Shown: positions 28,938 through 38,953, counted from the first letter of the stretch. The stretch is 64,000 nucleotides of DNA from Noviherbaspirillum aerium (GCF_008929045.1 NZ_VFAH01000013.1:108390-172389), one strand, 5' to 3'. Notes: generated by a model not told the origin, from the sequence alone. Numbers and translations: made by a program.

Positions 28938-29101
28938 GAAAATCTTTTCCAAAGGTATTTGCTATTGAGATTAGCTGCCAGGCGGACAAAAGGTAAGCTG
29001 ACCCGCATCCGCGTTTCCGGCATTTTATCTTGTGTACGCATTGACCTGGCTGCCACCTGGATGCTCTTCGGCATCATCCTGACACGGCCCGCCAAACAGC
29101 A

Positions 29102-29650
29102 TCAGCAGCTGGTTTCCCCATCCTTGGGCTTGCAAACACGCGGGCGCCCTAGCGAATTCAGAATGATTTTCCGCTTCTCGTCGCCCAGTTCAAACAGGAT
29201 AGAACCGAATTGCGGCTGCTGGCCGCCTGCGACATTTGTCCGTGTTCGTCCGGTACCGTTATAGGCCAGGTAGGGCTGAGAGTTATCGGTAAGCTTGGAT
29301 GTGACTGATATTCCTTTGGTAACCGGCGGACGTCGATGAATGATCGTATCGCCGGCATCAGGCGCCTGATTGCCGTTTTCGTCGACCAGAACCATCCAGC
29401 CGTCGGTCCAGCCTGCCCCTGCCGGCACGAGATCGACCCGATGGCCGCGCTTGATCGCTTCGGCACGTGCGAGCTGGATAGAGGCAAGAAAATCATTGAC
29501 TGTACTCGTCAAACGCTGGCTGTCTATCAGCCGACCGAATGCCGGAACCGCCATACCTGCCAGCACGGCCGCAATCAATACCACAGTCATTAGCTCAATC
29601 AGGGAAAAGCCGGCGCGGCGCCGGTCATGAACATGATGCTTCGCAGGCAC
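29102..29650 (-). CDS. FimT/GspH-type minor pilin
   Basis: A 182-residue type IV prepilin-like protein. Basic residues precede the prepilin peptidase site in RRRAGFSLIEL (cut after G, with Glu at +5), followed by the hydrophobic helix MTVVLIAAVLAGMAVPAF. The C-terminus has the GspH/FimT pattern ending near LNSLGRPRVCK with two cysteines. I prefer the GTG at 29650, which has GGAG ahead and begins 5 bases after the pilE-like stop; longer forms up to an ATG at 29734 would overlap that gene. Confidence 0.83.
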   Translation of the reverse strand: MPAKHHVHDRRRAGFSLIELMTVVLIAAVLAGMAVPAFGRLIDSQRLTSTVNDFLASIQLARAEAIKRGHRVDLVPAGAGWTDGWMVLVDENGNQAPDAGDTIIHRRPPVTKGISVTSKLTDNSQPYLAYNGTGRTRTNVAGGQQPQFGSILFELGDEKRKIILNSLGRPRVCKPKDGETSC

Positions 29651-29654
29651 CGTG

Positions 29655-30077
29655 CTATCTCCAGCAGACAGGGTCTGCAGGAGAGCGCAGCCCATTGCTC
29701 GATTGCGCAAGAGTACCGCACACCGGATCATCAAACCTGGGTTTGGCAGTCACTGTCACACAATCCCGGATGAGTTCGCCGGCACATGCATCCGCCGACA
29801 AATCGTAGGAGCTGGCGGCGGTGCTGTCGCCGGAATGCGTCTTGAATCCCTTGGGTGCGGAAAGCGAATAGGCCATATAGCTGTTCTGGCGGGAGTAATG
29901 CTGCTCCTGCGACAGCAGGACCTGCAGCAGTGCGGCCGTTCCCTCCGCCCGCTTCCCTCGCCGCACCGATTCGACATAGGAAGGATAGGCAATCGACGCC
30001 AGGATACCGACGATGGCAACCGCCACAAGTAGTTCTATCAATGTGAACCCGCCGCTGCTACGCCCACAGGGGCGCAT
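29655..30077 (-). CDS. pilE: PilE-type minor pilin
   Basis: A 140-residue prepilin. The short leader MRPCGRSSGG is followed by FTLIELLVAVAIVGILASIA, a textbook type IV prepilin cleavage site and helix, then YPSYVESVRRGKRAEG as in PilE proteins. Two to four C-terminal cysteines probably form a disulfide loop. The ATG at 30077 has GAGG ahead. It is 16 bases after pilY1 and may help initiate pilus assembly. Confidence 0.88.
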   Translation of the reverse strand: MRPCGRSSGGFTLIELLVAVAIVGILASIAYPSYVESVRRGKRAEGTAALLQVLLSQEQHYSRQNSYMAYSLSAPKGFKTHSGDSTAASSYDLSADACAGELIRDCVTVTAKPRFDDPVCGTLAQSSNGLRSPADPVCWR

Positions 30078-30093
30078 GCCTCGCCACCTCCGT

Positions 30094-33000
30094 CTATTTC
30101 TTGAACATGGCATTGCGAACCTCTTCCCAATTGATGATTTCCCTCCAGCTGAAGCGGCCGGCGGGAAGCAAGGTATCGACCTTGTCGCCGACAGCGGCAT
30201 CACCACCCTTGAACATGCCGCCACTGCCCGGACTCGTTCCACCCGTGCCGAAATTGACCACACCGTATCGCTTCTTCACGGTTCGCCGTCCAACCGGGTT
30301 GCGATCGCCGACTTCGACACCGGTTTCAAAAGGCACGGGCGGACTGAGCATGCCTATTGCAGAAAGCCGCCCTGTCTCACCACCTGCGGCCGTCCCTGAA
30401 AGCGTGTCCAGCACATAACTGCGGCCACCGCCGGTCTGACAGGGATCGGTGCCGGGAATGAGCGTATTGAAGAAAACAAAGCCGTTGATGACAAGCGGAT
30501 TGGTAATGTTGCGTTCGCCGGATGTGTCGGAATCCGCGAAATCGAAATACCAGCCTTTTTTCTGATCGGTTCCGGTGCCGTAGTTGATTTCCGGCCCCGC
30601 GATCTTGAACCCTCCATGACTCGCCTTGCTCAGTGTGCGCACCGAAAGATCGTTGCGGCGGAATGTCGATGACTGCGGGGAGCCGGGATCCAGCACGCCA
30701 TAGAATGACTGGACGGAATATGTTCCGCTGACGGCATCGTCCTGTTCCATGAATTTTCCCGTGCCGAACAGGACAATGAAACCGCCGCCTGGCGCGAAGA
30801 CGACGCGGGGCTGAACTGTGATCGGCTGCGGCACTCCCGCCTCATCCGTCGCACTGAATATCGGCTCTCCGCCGGAAAGCGCATCGCCCCACGGCGCAGC
30901 GCCGGTGAAGTTGAAGCGCCACAGGTTGCCCTGCAAGTCGCCGGCATAGGCATAACGTACGGAGCCGTCGGTACCCGTCACGAGAGCCGGGGTGGAAAGG
31001 CCGTTCTGCAGTGACGGTGCCTTGCTTGGCATGCGGAACTTGAAATAATTGATGCCGGATTGCCACTTGGCCGACGCCGGTTTATCAAGCGAAAGCAGAA
31101 ACAAGGCATTCGCGCCATCGGTATTGAAGCGGTTGGCGCCGTCCTCCCGGTAATTGTTGACGCCGCTGGAAACCACGACGAAATACTTGAACTGCGGCGA
31201 ACCGGACTGCATTCCCGTGTTGAACTTCGCGATCACCGGCGCTCCCAGAATGTTGCCCATGTCCGGATCGTCCGCATCGGAAAATTCCAGCAAGGCTTTG
31301 CCGCCGGCTGCGAAATTGGCAGGGTCGGTTACATCGAGCGCAAAGATGCCCTGCGCACCTCCGCCCATGCCGCTCGCCAGCACGGTCTTCCAGGAACCGC
31401 CTAGTTGCGCCTCGGCTACCGTGATGCCGCCGTCGACATAGGGCCGATGCTTGTAATCGGGAGATGCAAGGCGGTTCAGATGCATCAGGATGGCATTCGG
31501 CACGAAGGCAAATAATTCCGTGCCGTCGCTTGCTGCGAAGGCATGCAGCATGCCGTCGTTTGCGCCGACATAGACAGCCTTCGCACGTTGCTGATGATTC
31601 TTTGCAAACGCCTCGTAGCCATTTCCGTAATGTGATGGCGATGGCGCTCCGACGAAGACCGGATTGCTGTTCAGGATGTCTCCAAGCACTCTTCTGCGGG
31701 TGCGGAAGAAGCCATCCGGCCGATCGGATTCCCGTGTCCGGTCCCCTCGCAGGTAGTTGACCCTTGCGGCTCCCTTGCCATCCTGTTTTCCATCGACCGG
31801 CGATACATCGAGCAGCGCCTGCTGCGTCGCATTCAGCAGGTCCCATTTGAATTCGACTGTTGACATGGCGCCATTGGGGCCGAACTGACTGGTAAATATG
31901 CGCCGGTCGGCATGTGCGGGCTTCGGTCCATGTTGATCCGTGCCGGTCAGTATCTGGCCGGCATCCCATTCCGGTGATTTCGCGATATTGACGTTTTCCT
32001 CGGCGTCGAGCGTGATCTTCAGTTTCTTCAGGCTGCCGCCCCAGCTGTCGGATTCGAAACCCGGCTGGTACACAAAGGCCCCGTCGCTGGAAATCTTTGT
32101 GGTGGACGCGGAGACGCCTGCAATCGTCCCGCTGCCATCCGCAATCGATGCGAAGACCTTGCCGATGGATTTCATCATCTCTGCCGGCTGGCCGGCAAGA
32201 AAGTAATTGCGCGGAATGGCGGATGGCCCTGTTCCATCACTCCATTCGGCATAGCTGCCAGCTACCGGCGTGCCCGTTGGGGACAAGCTGATGAAAGGAT
32301 TGTTCTGTGAAGTCCTTGCATCGAAGCCGCCGTATTTGGCGGCCAGATAGAGCTGGCTGTCCCTCGGCTTCAGGATGCGGTTGCTTCCATCGATCAGACC
32401 ATTGCCGCCCTCATCAACGTCAATGGCAAAGGTTTTCACCCTGACCGGCTTGTCCAGGCGGATGTCGCTGGTATTGGCCCAGTATGCCAAGCCTGCCATG
32501 TAGTATGTGCCATGCCCGGAAGCGCCGGAATCACGTGTATCCAGTCCGGCAAGATTGCCGTTCTTCGCCGGGTTGCCGAAGCTTCCCGATACGTCCGTCT
32601 CCATGTCGCCAATCAATCTCGTCCAGGTGGTGACGTCGAATGCAGGCGTCTTGCCGGCGACCTCCGTATCAGCCGGACGAGCGGCGTCATACGCATCGGC
32701 CTGATTTCCGGCCGGTCCGAATTTGGTTCGGGTATTTCCCGGCACATGGCGGTCCCAATGGGTGTTGACATCGGCAATGCTCAGAATGTAATTGCGCTGG
32801 CATGATGCGACGACAGGATCTTCCCATTTCCCGAACAAGGGAAATCCGTCTTTCATACTTTCCGTCGCACCGCTGATCGCCGCCTCGGTCGGTGCCTTGC
32901 CCTGAAAATAGCGAATGCCTTCGTAAAACAGTTCGCCGACAGGATCGTATTGTTTGTATCGTCCCTTCCTTCCGAACTTGTTCAGGTAATTCACAACCCC

Positions 33001-34095
33001 ACTGTTGGGAGCCCCGCCTGTCGTGACTGAATTTTCCGGGTTGTGATGGAAGACGCCAGTCGCCTCATCCCATTCCGGACGCTCGTTGGCCGCCTCCGCA
33101 AATGACGGCGGCTTGCGCTGCCTTGCTCCGACATATCTGATGGGCGCGCGCAGTACGCCCCCGTAACGCTGCGCGGCGTCGTCAAGCAGGTATCCCATTG
33201 CGCCGATTCTGAGCCGGTCGGCGTTGCGCTGAATCTGCCCGACCGGTTTGTAGCCGTTGCCGTATTTCAGGCAAAGTTCCTTGCGAACCGGTCCTTCGTT
33301 CGCATCGCAGACGGCGACCCGAACAAGATAGTCGCCAAGTTTTTTATCGGTGGCATGCACCGGCATCTTGCCGCTGCCATTCCATTGGGAGGTGCAATAC
33401 TGACTTGCCTCGCTGCCGCTTATCGAACCGCTGCTCACGTCGCTGAACAGAATCCTGTTCCTGCATGACACGACATACAGCTTCTTGACATTGAATGGCG
33501 TGACGCGATTGGGTGCGCTGACATTGCCGCCCTCCCGCACTTCCCGCCGCGGAAAGTAGGTCGCATGGGCGTAGAAGTTGGCATCCGGGGTATCCGACAA
33601 TACCGCGCGCTGGAGAATTGTTTCGCCCGGCTTGTCCAGTATGCGATCACCGCCGGTAAGTGACAGGCGAAGCATGTCGATGGCGGAGGACGCCGCCCAG
33701 TTCATGAAGTTGCCGCTGAAGGTGGTGCCGTCACATTCGCGCAGCGCGTCGGCGTCCTTTTCGATTTGAAAATAAAGACCCGCATGGAATGCATCCGGAT
33801 CGTTGCCCGGATTGCGCTCGCTACCATTGTATCGATAGCATTTTGCGGAGTTGAAGTAGCCGACATATTCGACTGTCCGGTTATAGGTTCCGCCATCGCC
33901 ACGGTACGCGACGCCGACCGTCGGAAATTCCACCGAAAGACTTAGCAGCAGATTGGAATGCACGTTCATGCGCCCGTCGAACAGCGGGACATCGGCAATG
34001 TTGACCGGAGGACTTGCAGCAATGCCATGCACATGACTGCTTGCAAGGAGCATGGCGAGCACCGGAGTCATCGCCGAATGTCGTTTGGACCGCAT
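30094..34095 (-). CDS. pilY1: PilY1-type pilus tip adhesin/assembly protein
   Basis: A 1333-residue exported protein. A signal peptide ends near HGIAA. The C-terminal half (about 780-1330) has the PilY1/PilC beta-propeller: RRRVLGDILNSNPVFVG, AVYVGANDGMLHAFAASDG, PYVDGGITVAEA, LASGMGGGAQGIFALDVTD. I see no von Willebrand A MIDAS motif in the N-terminal half, unlike P. aeruginosa PilY1. DVDEGGNGLID in the middle resembles a Ca-binding loop. The ATG at 34095 has AAGGAG nine bases ahead and overlaps the region of the pilX stop. Such proteins sit at the pilus tip. Confidence 0.92.
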   Translation of the reverse strand: MRSKRHSAMTPVLAMLLASSHVHGIAASPPVNIADVPLFDGRMNVHSNLLLSLSVEFPTVGVAYRGDGGTYNRTVEYVGYFNSAKCYRYNGSERNPGNDPDAFHAGLYFQIEKDADALRECDGTTFSGNFMNWAASSAIDMLRLSLTGGDRILDKPGETILQRAVLSDTPDANFYAHATYFPRREVREGGNVSAPNRVTPFNVKKLYVVSCRNRILFSDVSSGSISGSEASQYCTSQWNGSGKMPVHATDKKLGDYLVRVAVCDANEGPVRKELCLKYGNGYKPVGQIQRNADRLRIGAMGYLLDDAAQRYGGVLRAPIRYVGARQRKPPSFAEAANERPEWDEATGVFHHNPENSVTTGGAPNSGVVNYLNKFGRKGRYKQYDPVGELFYEGIRYFQGKAPTEAAISGATESMKDGFPLFGKWEDPVVASCQRNYILSIADVNTHWDRHVPGNTRTKFGPAGNQADAYDAARPADTEVAGKTPAFDVTTWTRLIGDMETDVSGSFGNPAKNGNLAGLDTRDSGASGHGTYYMAGLAYWANTSDIRLDKPVRVKTFAIDVDEGGNGLIDGSNRILKPRDSQLYLAAKYGGFDARTSQNNPFISLSPTGTPVAGSYAEWSDGTGPSAIPRNYFLAGQPAEMMKSIGKVFASIADGSGTIAGVSASTTKISSDGAFVYQPGFESDSWGGSLKKLKITLDAEENVNIAKSPEWDAGQILTGTDQHGPKPAHADRRIFTSQFGPNGAMSTVEFKWDLLNATQQALLDVSPVDGKQDGKGAARVNYLRGDRTRESDRPDGFFRTRRRVLGDILNSNPVFVGAPSPSHYGNGYEAFAKNHQQRAKAVYVGANDGMLHAFAASDGTELFAFVPNAILMHLNRLASPDYKHRPYVDGGITVAEAQLGGSWKTVLASGMGGGAQGIFALDVTDPANFAAGGKALLEFSDADDPDMGNILGAPVIAKFNTGMQSGSPQFKYFVVVSSGVNNYREDGANRFNTDGANALFLLSLDKPASAKWQSGINYFKFRMPSKAPSLQNGLSTPALVTGTDGSVRYAYAGDLQGNLWRFNFTGAAPWGDALSGGEPIFSATDEAGVPQPITVQPRVVFAPGGGFIVLFGTGKFMEQDDAVSGTYSVQSFYGVLDPGSPQSSTFRRNDLSVRTLSKASHGGFKIAGPEINYGTGTDQKKGWYFDFADSDTSGERNITNPLVINGFVFFNTLIPGTDPCQTGGGRSYVLDTLSGTAAGGETGRLSAIGMLSPPVPFETGVEVGDRNPVGRRTVKKRYGVVNFGTGGTSPGSGGMFKGGDAAVGDKVDTLLPAGRFSWREIINWEEVRNAMFKK

Positions 34096-34096
34096 G

Positions 34097-34930
34097 TTAT
34101 TTCGCTCCTTTTCGATAATACGTCTGCAGCACCACCTGTGTTTCTTCGCGCATGCCGAAGCCAATGGCAGTAATCCGGTAGAACACGGATGGCTTCTCGG
34201 CGCTATGTCCCTTGTAGTTGAACATCATGGGTTCGATGATGTATCTCGGCGACCTGTCTGGGAGCGGGCCGGCTCCGGTTTGAAAGGAGGCGCCCGTAAA
34301 TTGGCCGTAGGGGACCGTGCTCGCGTTTGCGGATTTATCCAGGAAGTCAACCTCGGCCCAGGCCGGCTTTGCATCCGGACGGGAGGGAGCGCACAGACCC
34401 AGCTTGACGCTGGATATACCGGCGTTGCAGCCCGACTCCGGAAAGCTCTGCATGTCTTCGGAACTGAAGATGTCGCTGCGCGACCGGGCGGGATCCGGAG
34501 AGTGTTCGATATCCATCTCCGCATCCATCAATGCGGCTTCCGCTGCTTGAAACGCGACCTGGCGGTCACGATCATTCCTGGAGCTTTTCTCCGCCTGCAA
34601 GGCAATTTGCGCGGCCGATGTGCCAAGCAGAAGAATGACAATGAGCATAAGCAGGGAGACGACAAGCGACATGCCCGCTTGTCTCTGCCCGTGTAGGCGG
34701 CGCCTGGTGCTTCCGGCTTTCGTCGCCGGACATCGGTCCAAGGAGAACGGAAAGACACCGCAATGTGTTCGACACGCCGCTTCGCAGTCCAGGTAACCTG
34801 GGCAGTCCGGATACCCGGAATCTGCAGCCACGTCGCTCCTCGTCCCGCCGCATGCACGCGCCTTTGCGCTCAACGCCGAACCGCTGGCGGCGCTTGCCGA
34901 ACAAGCCCTATGCCACTTGCAGACGTGCAT
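34097..34930 (-). CDS. pilX: PilX-type minor pilin assembly protein
   Basis: The core reads QRQAG then MSLVVSLLMLIVILLLGTSA, the PilX N-methylation/hydrophobic segment without the usual Glu at +5, followed by ERSS-like RNDRDRQVAFQAAEAAL. The first ATG (34930) overlaps the pilW stop as TGATG, which suggests coupled translation, but it implies an 86-residue leader rich in Cys, Arg and Ala before the cleavage site, far longer than normal. A later TTG near 34741 is an alternative. The 3' end abuts pilY1. Function is certain as a family, start is not. Confidence 0.8.
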   Translation of the reverse strand: MHVCKWHRACSASAASGSALSAKARACGGTRSDVAADSGYPDCPGYLDCEAACRTHCGVFPFSLDRCPATKAGSTRRRLHGQRQAGMSLVVSLLMLIVILLLGTSAAQIALQAEKSSRNDRDRQVAFQAAEAALMDAEMDIEHSPDPARSRSDIFSSEDMQSFPESGCNAGISSVKLGLCAPSRPDAKPAWAEVDFLDKSANASTVPYGQFTGASFQTGAGPLPDRSPRYIIEPMMFNYKGHSAEKPSVFYRITAIGFGMREETQVVLQTYYRKGAK

Positions 34931-35913
34931 CAGTCAGCTCCGTCTACGGTATTACGCAATTGAATCGTGGTCGAGAAGACCTTTCGGTAACGGTTCCTGG
35001 CCGAAGCCGGCAAGTCTTCCTTGCGCAAACGCACCCCCTGATCATCCGCGCCGTGCTGCTCCGAATACTCCTTGCCGAACAAGTCATACGCATCGGCGGC
35101 CGCAACGTCGCCCGTGCCGGCGTTGGCGGATCCACGGACGAGAAACGCAATATTCAGCGCGACGACCTTCTTCCAATGGGTTTTGGCGTTGCGTGCGGAG
35201 GACTCGGCGGTTCCGATGCTTGCGTCATCAAGCGTCTTGATCGCCGACGCATTGAGCAAGCGGTCCGGCATGCCGTCATTATCAGTATCAAGGCCATACA
35301 GGATCTGAAACGCCTCGACACCGCGCGCCACCGCATCTGCTCCCCAACTTGTCTCTCCAGGATATTTGCAGTAAAGCTGAGGCTCGCCGGTCGCATCGGT
35401 GCCGACATAGAAAACGCTTGCGCCACGCTGTCCCTGAGCGATTGGAAAGCCGGCGCAGTTCAACATGGTTCCATCCGCCGCACCGAAAAACTGGACGGAC
35501 AGCACGTCGCTGCCATTGACCGCCTGCGCCTGGGGCGATGTCATGCCGCCGGTGCTTGCTTTCAGGCTATGCGCATCGAGACCTTCAATGCTGGGACTCA
35601 TTCCTGGCATGACGACTGCCGGCGCATCGTTGCGATCCCAGTTCACATAGGCAGCCTGCCTTACCGACCGGGAAACAATTTCCAGGGCAAAGCGGCCCGT
35701 GTCATCAACGTGGGTGGCATCATCAGCTGCCGTATAGGCATTCTTTGTCGACAGGAACAGCGAGGTGGAGGCGAGAACGATGAGCAAGCCAAGCGCGAGC
35801 GAGATCATCAGCTCGATCAGGGTGACTCCCCGCTGGCTGACGGCAAGCCGGTATTTGGATGACGCCCGCAGGCACAAGGGGCGCAAAGTACACAACGCTG
35901 AATCGGGGTTCAT
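34930..35913 (-). CDS. pilW: PilW-type minor pilin assembly protein
   Basis: A 327-residue prepilin with leader ending SQRG, then VTLIELMISLALGLLIVLAS, and the extended DDTGRFALEIVSRSVRQAAY block of PilW. DTDNDGMPD near residue 207 looks like a Ca-binding loop. Its ATG overlaps the pilV stop as ATGA and its TGA overlaps the possible pilX start, so translation is probably coupled along the operon. Confidence 0.9.
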   Translation of the reverse strand: MNPDSALCTLRPLCLRASSKYRLAVSQRGVTLIELMISLALGLLIVLASTSLFLSTKNAYTAADDATHVDDTGRFALEIVSRSVRQAAYVNWDRNDAPAVVMPGMSPSIEGLDAHSLKASTGGMTSPQAQAVNGSDVLSVQFFGAADGTMLNCAGFPIAQGQRGASVFYVGTDATGEPQLYCKYPGETSWGADAVARGVEAFQILYGLDTDNDGMPDRLLNASAIKTLDDASIGTAESSARNAKTHWKKVVALNIAFLVRGSANAGTGDVAAADAYDLFGKEYSEQHGADDQGVRLRKEDLPASARNRYRKVFSTTIQLRNTVDGAD

Positions 35914-36482
35914 GGCGCGGTCGGTTCCACGACAAGGGCCACACCAGGGGGAGATCGTTTTGCATCATCCCGGATCAGAGTGCCGTCCATATTCTTCCCC
36001 TGCCAGCCGATCTTGATGACCAGCGAAGACGTACCGCCCCTGCTGTCACAGTCCCATGTGAATGCCTGCGCGGACGCACTCCATGGCTCGGCATCCCGGC
36101 AGACGAGCGCCCTCGCACCAGGCAGCACCGCGGCAAGCTTGCGTTGCCAGAGGTGAATGTCGAACTGGGCCAACTCCTGGCTGTTGCATGTATCCGCGTA
36201 GCAGAATTTCGAGAGGGAAGAATCAGACTCCGAGACGTTTTGAAAATCAATGCCGAGATAAAGGTTGTCGGCAGTCTTGAGTTTCGCGCTTGCAGCATTT
36301 GCGCGCATCTTGTCTGCAAGTTCACCGGCAAGCTGTACCGCCACGGACTGAAAAGCGGACTGGGTGGTCGAGCGCAATGCGGCGAGCTGCATGCCGGCCG
36401 CACCAATGACACCAAGTGCGAGAACGAAAATGGCGACCAATACCTCGATCAAGGAAAACCCCTTGGCTGCGGTATCAGGCAT
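35910..36482 (-). CDS. pilV: PilV-type minor pilin
   Basis: A 190-residue prepilin: MPDTAAKG then FSLIEVLVAIFVLALGVIG and AAGMQLAALRSTTQSAFQS, the PilV pattern. The ATG at 36482 has AGGAG seven bases ahead; an in-frame TTG two codons earlier is ruled out by that spacing. It is the first gene of the six-gene minor pilin operon and follows a good sigma-70 promoter. Confidence 0.9.
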   Translation of the reverse strand: MPDTAAKGFSLIEVLVAIFVLALGVIGAAGMQLAALRSTTQSAFQSVAVQLAGELADKMRANAASAKLKTADNLYLGIDFQNVSESDSSLSKFCYADTCNSQELAQFDIHLWQRKLAAVLPGARALVCRDAEPWSASAQAFTWDCDSRGGTSSLVIKIGWQGKNMDGTLIRDDAKRSPPGVALVVEPTAP

Positions 36483-36519
36483 GCACAACTCCTATCAGCG
36501 AATTTATCAGATAGGCAAC

Positions 36520-36550
36520 ATTATATATTTTATAATTATTACTATTGCAA
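36520..36550 (-). promoter_or_regulatory. Promoter of the minor pilin operon
   Basis: On the reverse strand TTGCAA (36550-36545) is followed after 17 bp by TATATA (36527-36522), or after 19 bp by TATAAT. The block is very AT-rich and lies about 40 bases before pilV. No sigma-54 GG-N10-GC element was seen. The rest of the 36483-36814 spacer holds only a weak CGCAT/ATGCG hairpin near 36582-36597. Confidence 0.55.
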
Positions 36551-36814
36551 CTTTAAGGGCTGTAAATGTTGTACGGAAACCGCATCACAGAATGCGGCAT
36601 GGCGTCCGCGACCGAAGCAAGTATGCCGGTCGAAACTTGTGCAAGCTGAAACTACTTAGGGCGAAATGCAGGTGGGTGCATGGAAGAATCGGTTTGCCCT
36701 AGGATGCAGGGCAAGGCGGGAGGAGTGCTGTGCGGCGGGCCACACAAGCGACGAGCGACGCCGCCATGTGCCCGGGACTAGTCGAGGCGATTGACCATTT
36801 ACCTGCGATCCACT

Positions 36815-37279
36815 CTAGGGATTCTTGCGCTCGGGGCCGACTTCGGCGATGGCATCCTGGAATTCGGCGACGTCTTCGAAACTCTTGTACACGGACGCAA
36901 AGCGGATGTAAGCGATCTTGTCCAGACGCTTTAGCTCTCGCATGACGAGTTCGCCGATGTGGCCGCTGAGGACCTCGCGGGACCCGCTGGAGAGCAGTTT
37001 CTCTTCAATGCGATGAATGGCTGCGTCCACCGCTTCCGCGGAAACGGGGCGCTTGCGCAAGGCAAGCATCAGGCTGGCGCGCAGCTTTGCGGGATCGAAA
37101 TCGGTGCGGCTGCCATTTTTCTTGACGATGACCGGCATGAGCAGTTCGATACGCTCATAGGTGGTAAAACGCTTGTCGCAATGCGCGCAGCGGCGGCGGC
37201 GGCGGATTGCATCGCCCTCATCCGACGCACGCGTGTCGATAACCTGGGTATCTTCGTGGTGGCAGAAAGGGCATTTCAT
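36815..37279 (-). CDS. nrdR: Transcriptional repressor NrdR
   Basis: A 154-residue repressor of ribonucleotide reductase genes. The zinc ribbon cysteines are C3, C6, C31 and C34 ([16 protein letters not shown]), followed by the ATP-cone domain with [18 protein letters not shown]. It lies downstream of glyA in the same orientation, an arrangement common in Burkholderiales. Confidence 0.97.
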   Translation of the reverse strand: MKCPFCHHEDTQVIDTRASDEGDAIRRRRRCAHCDKRFTTYERIELLMPVIVKKNGSRTDFDPAKLRASLMLALRKRPVSAEAVDAAIHRIEEKLLSSGSREVLSGHIGELVMRELKRLDKIAYIRFASVYKSFEDVAEFQDAIAEVGPERKNP

Positions 37280-37484
37280 AGCATTAAAGGCTACAAGTCC
37301 GGCAACGGCGGACGATCATTGGCATGGTTGCCAGTATCGCATAGAACAATCCGAAAAAGAAAATCGGTCACGCTCGACAAGCCCTTTGCCCCGACACAAT
37401 GCACAGCCGGCAGGATGAACCCGAACCGGCTGCGCATGTGTACTCGAGAGAGACGCGCACAGGCTTGTCTGCCGTCGCGACGAA

Positions 37485-38729
37485 TCAGCCGTAGACCGGG
37501 AAGGCTTCCGTCAATTTCTTGACTTCCGCCTTGACGCGCTCGATGGTTGCCGCGTCATGGGGATTGTCGAGAACATCCGCAATCAGATGGCCGACTTTGG
37601 TGGCTTCCGCTTCCTTGAAACCGCGTGTGGTCATTGCCGGGCTGCCGAGGCGAATACCGGATGTGACGAACGGCTTTTCCGGATCGTTCGGAATGGCGTT
37701 CTTGTTGCAGGTCATATGGGCGGATCCGAGAATGGCCTCCGCTTCCTTGCCGGTAATTTTCTTCGCGCGCAGATCAACCAGCATGACATGCGATTCGGTA
37801 CGACCGGAAACGATGCGCAGGCCGCGTTCGATCAGCGCCTTGGCCAGCGCGTCCGCGTTCTTGACGACCTGCTGCTGATAGGCCTTGAATTCGGGCGACA
37901 GGGCTTCCTTGAATGCGACTGCCTTGCCGGCGATGACATGCATCAGGGGGCCGCCCTGGATACCCGGGAAGATGGCGGAGTTGATCGCCTTCTCATGCTC
38001 GGCCTTCATCAGGATCACGCCGCCGCGAGGACCGCGCAACGACTTGTGCGTGGTGGAGGTGACGAAGTCCGCATGCGGCACGGGATTGGGATACACGCCG
38101 GCGGCGATCAATCCGGCATAGTGCGCCATATCGACCATGAAGTAGGCGCCGACCTCCTTGGCAATCTTCGCAAAGCGCTCGAAGTCGATGCGCAGCGCAT
38201 ACGCCGAGGCGCCGGCGATGATCATCTTCGGACGCTTTTCGCGTGCAAGACGCTCCATTGCTTCATAGTCGATTTCCTCTTTTTCATCGAGGCCGTAGGA
38301 GATGACGTTGAACCATTTGCCCGACATGTTCAGTGCCATGCCATGCGTGAGGTGACCGCCTTCCGCGAGCGACATGCCCATGATGGTATCGCCCGGCTTG
38401 AGCATGGCGAAGAAAACACCCTGGTTGGCCTGCGAGCCGGAATTGGGCTGCACGTTGGCCGCTTCCGCGCCGAACAGTTCCTTCAGGCGGTTGATTGCCA
38501 GCGTCTCGGCGATATCCACGAATTCGCATCCGCCGTAGTAACGCTTGCCCGGATAGCCCTCCGCATATTTGTTGGTCAGCTGGGAGCCTTGCGCTTCCAT
38601 GACGGCCGGCGACGTATAGTTCTCGGATGCGATCAGCTCGATGTGGTCCTGCTGACGGGTATTCTCCTGCTGGATGGCGCTCCAAAGCTCGGGATCGACA
38701 TTAGCGATGGTATGGTCTTTTGTGAACAT
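37485..38729 (-). CDS. glyA: Serine hydroxymethyltransferase
   Basis: Interconverts serine and glycine while charging tetrahydrofolate, the main one-carbon source. The 414-residue protein has the PLP lysine K229 in [14 protein letters not shown] and the start block [21 protein letters not shown]. It is preceded by a 200-base leader containing a ZTP riboswitch, so expression should respond to folate stress signalled by ZMP/ZTP. GGAG precedes the ATG by five bases. Confidence 0.97.
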   Translation of the reverse strand: MFTKDHTIANVDPELWSAIQQENTRQQDHIELIASENYTSPAVMEAQGSQLTNKYAEGYPGKRYYGGCEFVDIAETLAINRLKELFGAEAANVQPNSGSQANQGVFFAMLKPGDTIMGMSLAEGGHLTHGMALNMSGKWFNVISYGLDEKEEIDYEAMERLAREKRPKMIIAGASAYALRIDFERFAKIAKEVGAYFMVDMAHYAGLIAAGVYPNPVPHADFVTSTTHKSLRGPRGGVILMKAEHEKAINSAIFPGIQGGPLMHVIAGKAVAFKEALSPEFKAYQQQVVKNADALAKALIERGLRIVSGRTESHVMLVDLRAKKITGKEAEAILGSAHMTCNKNAIPNDPEKPFVTSGIRLGSPAMTTRGFKEAEATKVGHLIADVLDNPHDAATIERVKAEVKKLTEAFPVYG

Positions 38730-38826
38730 GAAAACTCCAATCGATTAGGGATGCAAAGTGGGTTTGCCGAAATCGAATGAGGGCCGATGGAAACGGACAG
38801 GCAGCCTCAGTCGTGCATTCCATTTG

Positions 38827-38942
38827 GGCTGCCCAGGCGAACGGCGTGAGAGCGCATGGCGGCTCTCGTATCCCACGTTCCCCGGTGGATGTCCACCTTG
38901 TCGCCGGACAGGAATCCGGCATTCGCCAGTTACGTGGGACGA
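38827..38942 (-). promoter_or_regulatory. ZTP (pfl) riboswitch in the glyA leader
   Basis: The reverse strand carries the conserved ZTP aptamer parts in order: P1 strand TCCCACGT, core AACTGGCGA, a GCCGGA/TCCGGC hairpin, GGTGGA/TCCACC hairpin, CCACCGGGGAACGTGGG closing P1, a GAGAGC/GCTCTC hairpin, and the 3' pseudoknot segment CGCCTGGGCA. Downstream, GGCAGCC (overlapping the pseudoknot) can pair instead with GGCTGCC at about 38800-38806. No T-run follows, so control of translation or a Rho-linked mechanism is more likely than intrinsic termination; that part is inference. Confidence 0.88.
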
Positions 38943-38953
38943 AATGGACCTAG

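Noticed and set aside
27087..29101. FMN riboswitch near ribBX or ribD
   Set aside because: Neither leader contains the conserved RFN segments.
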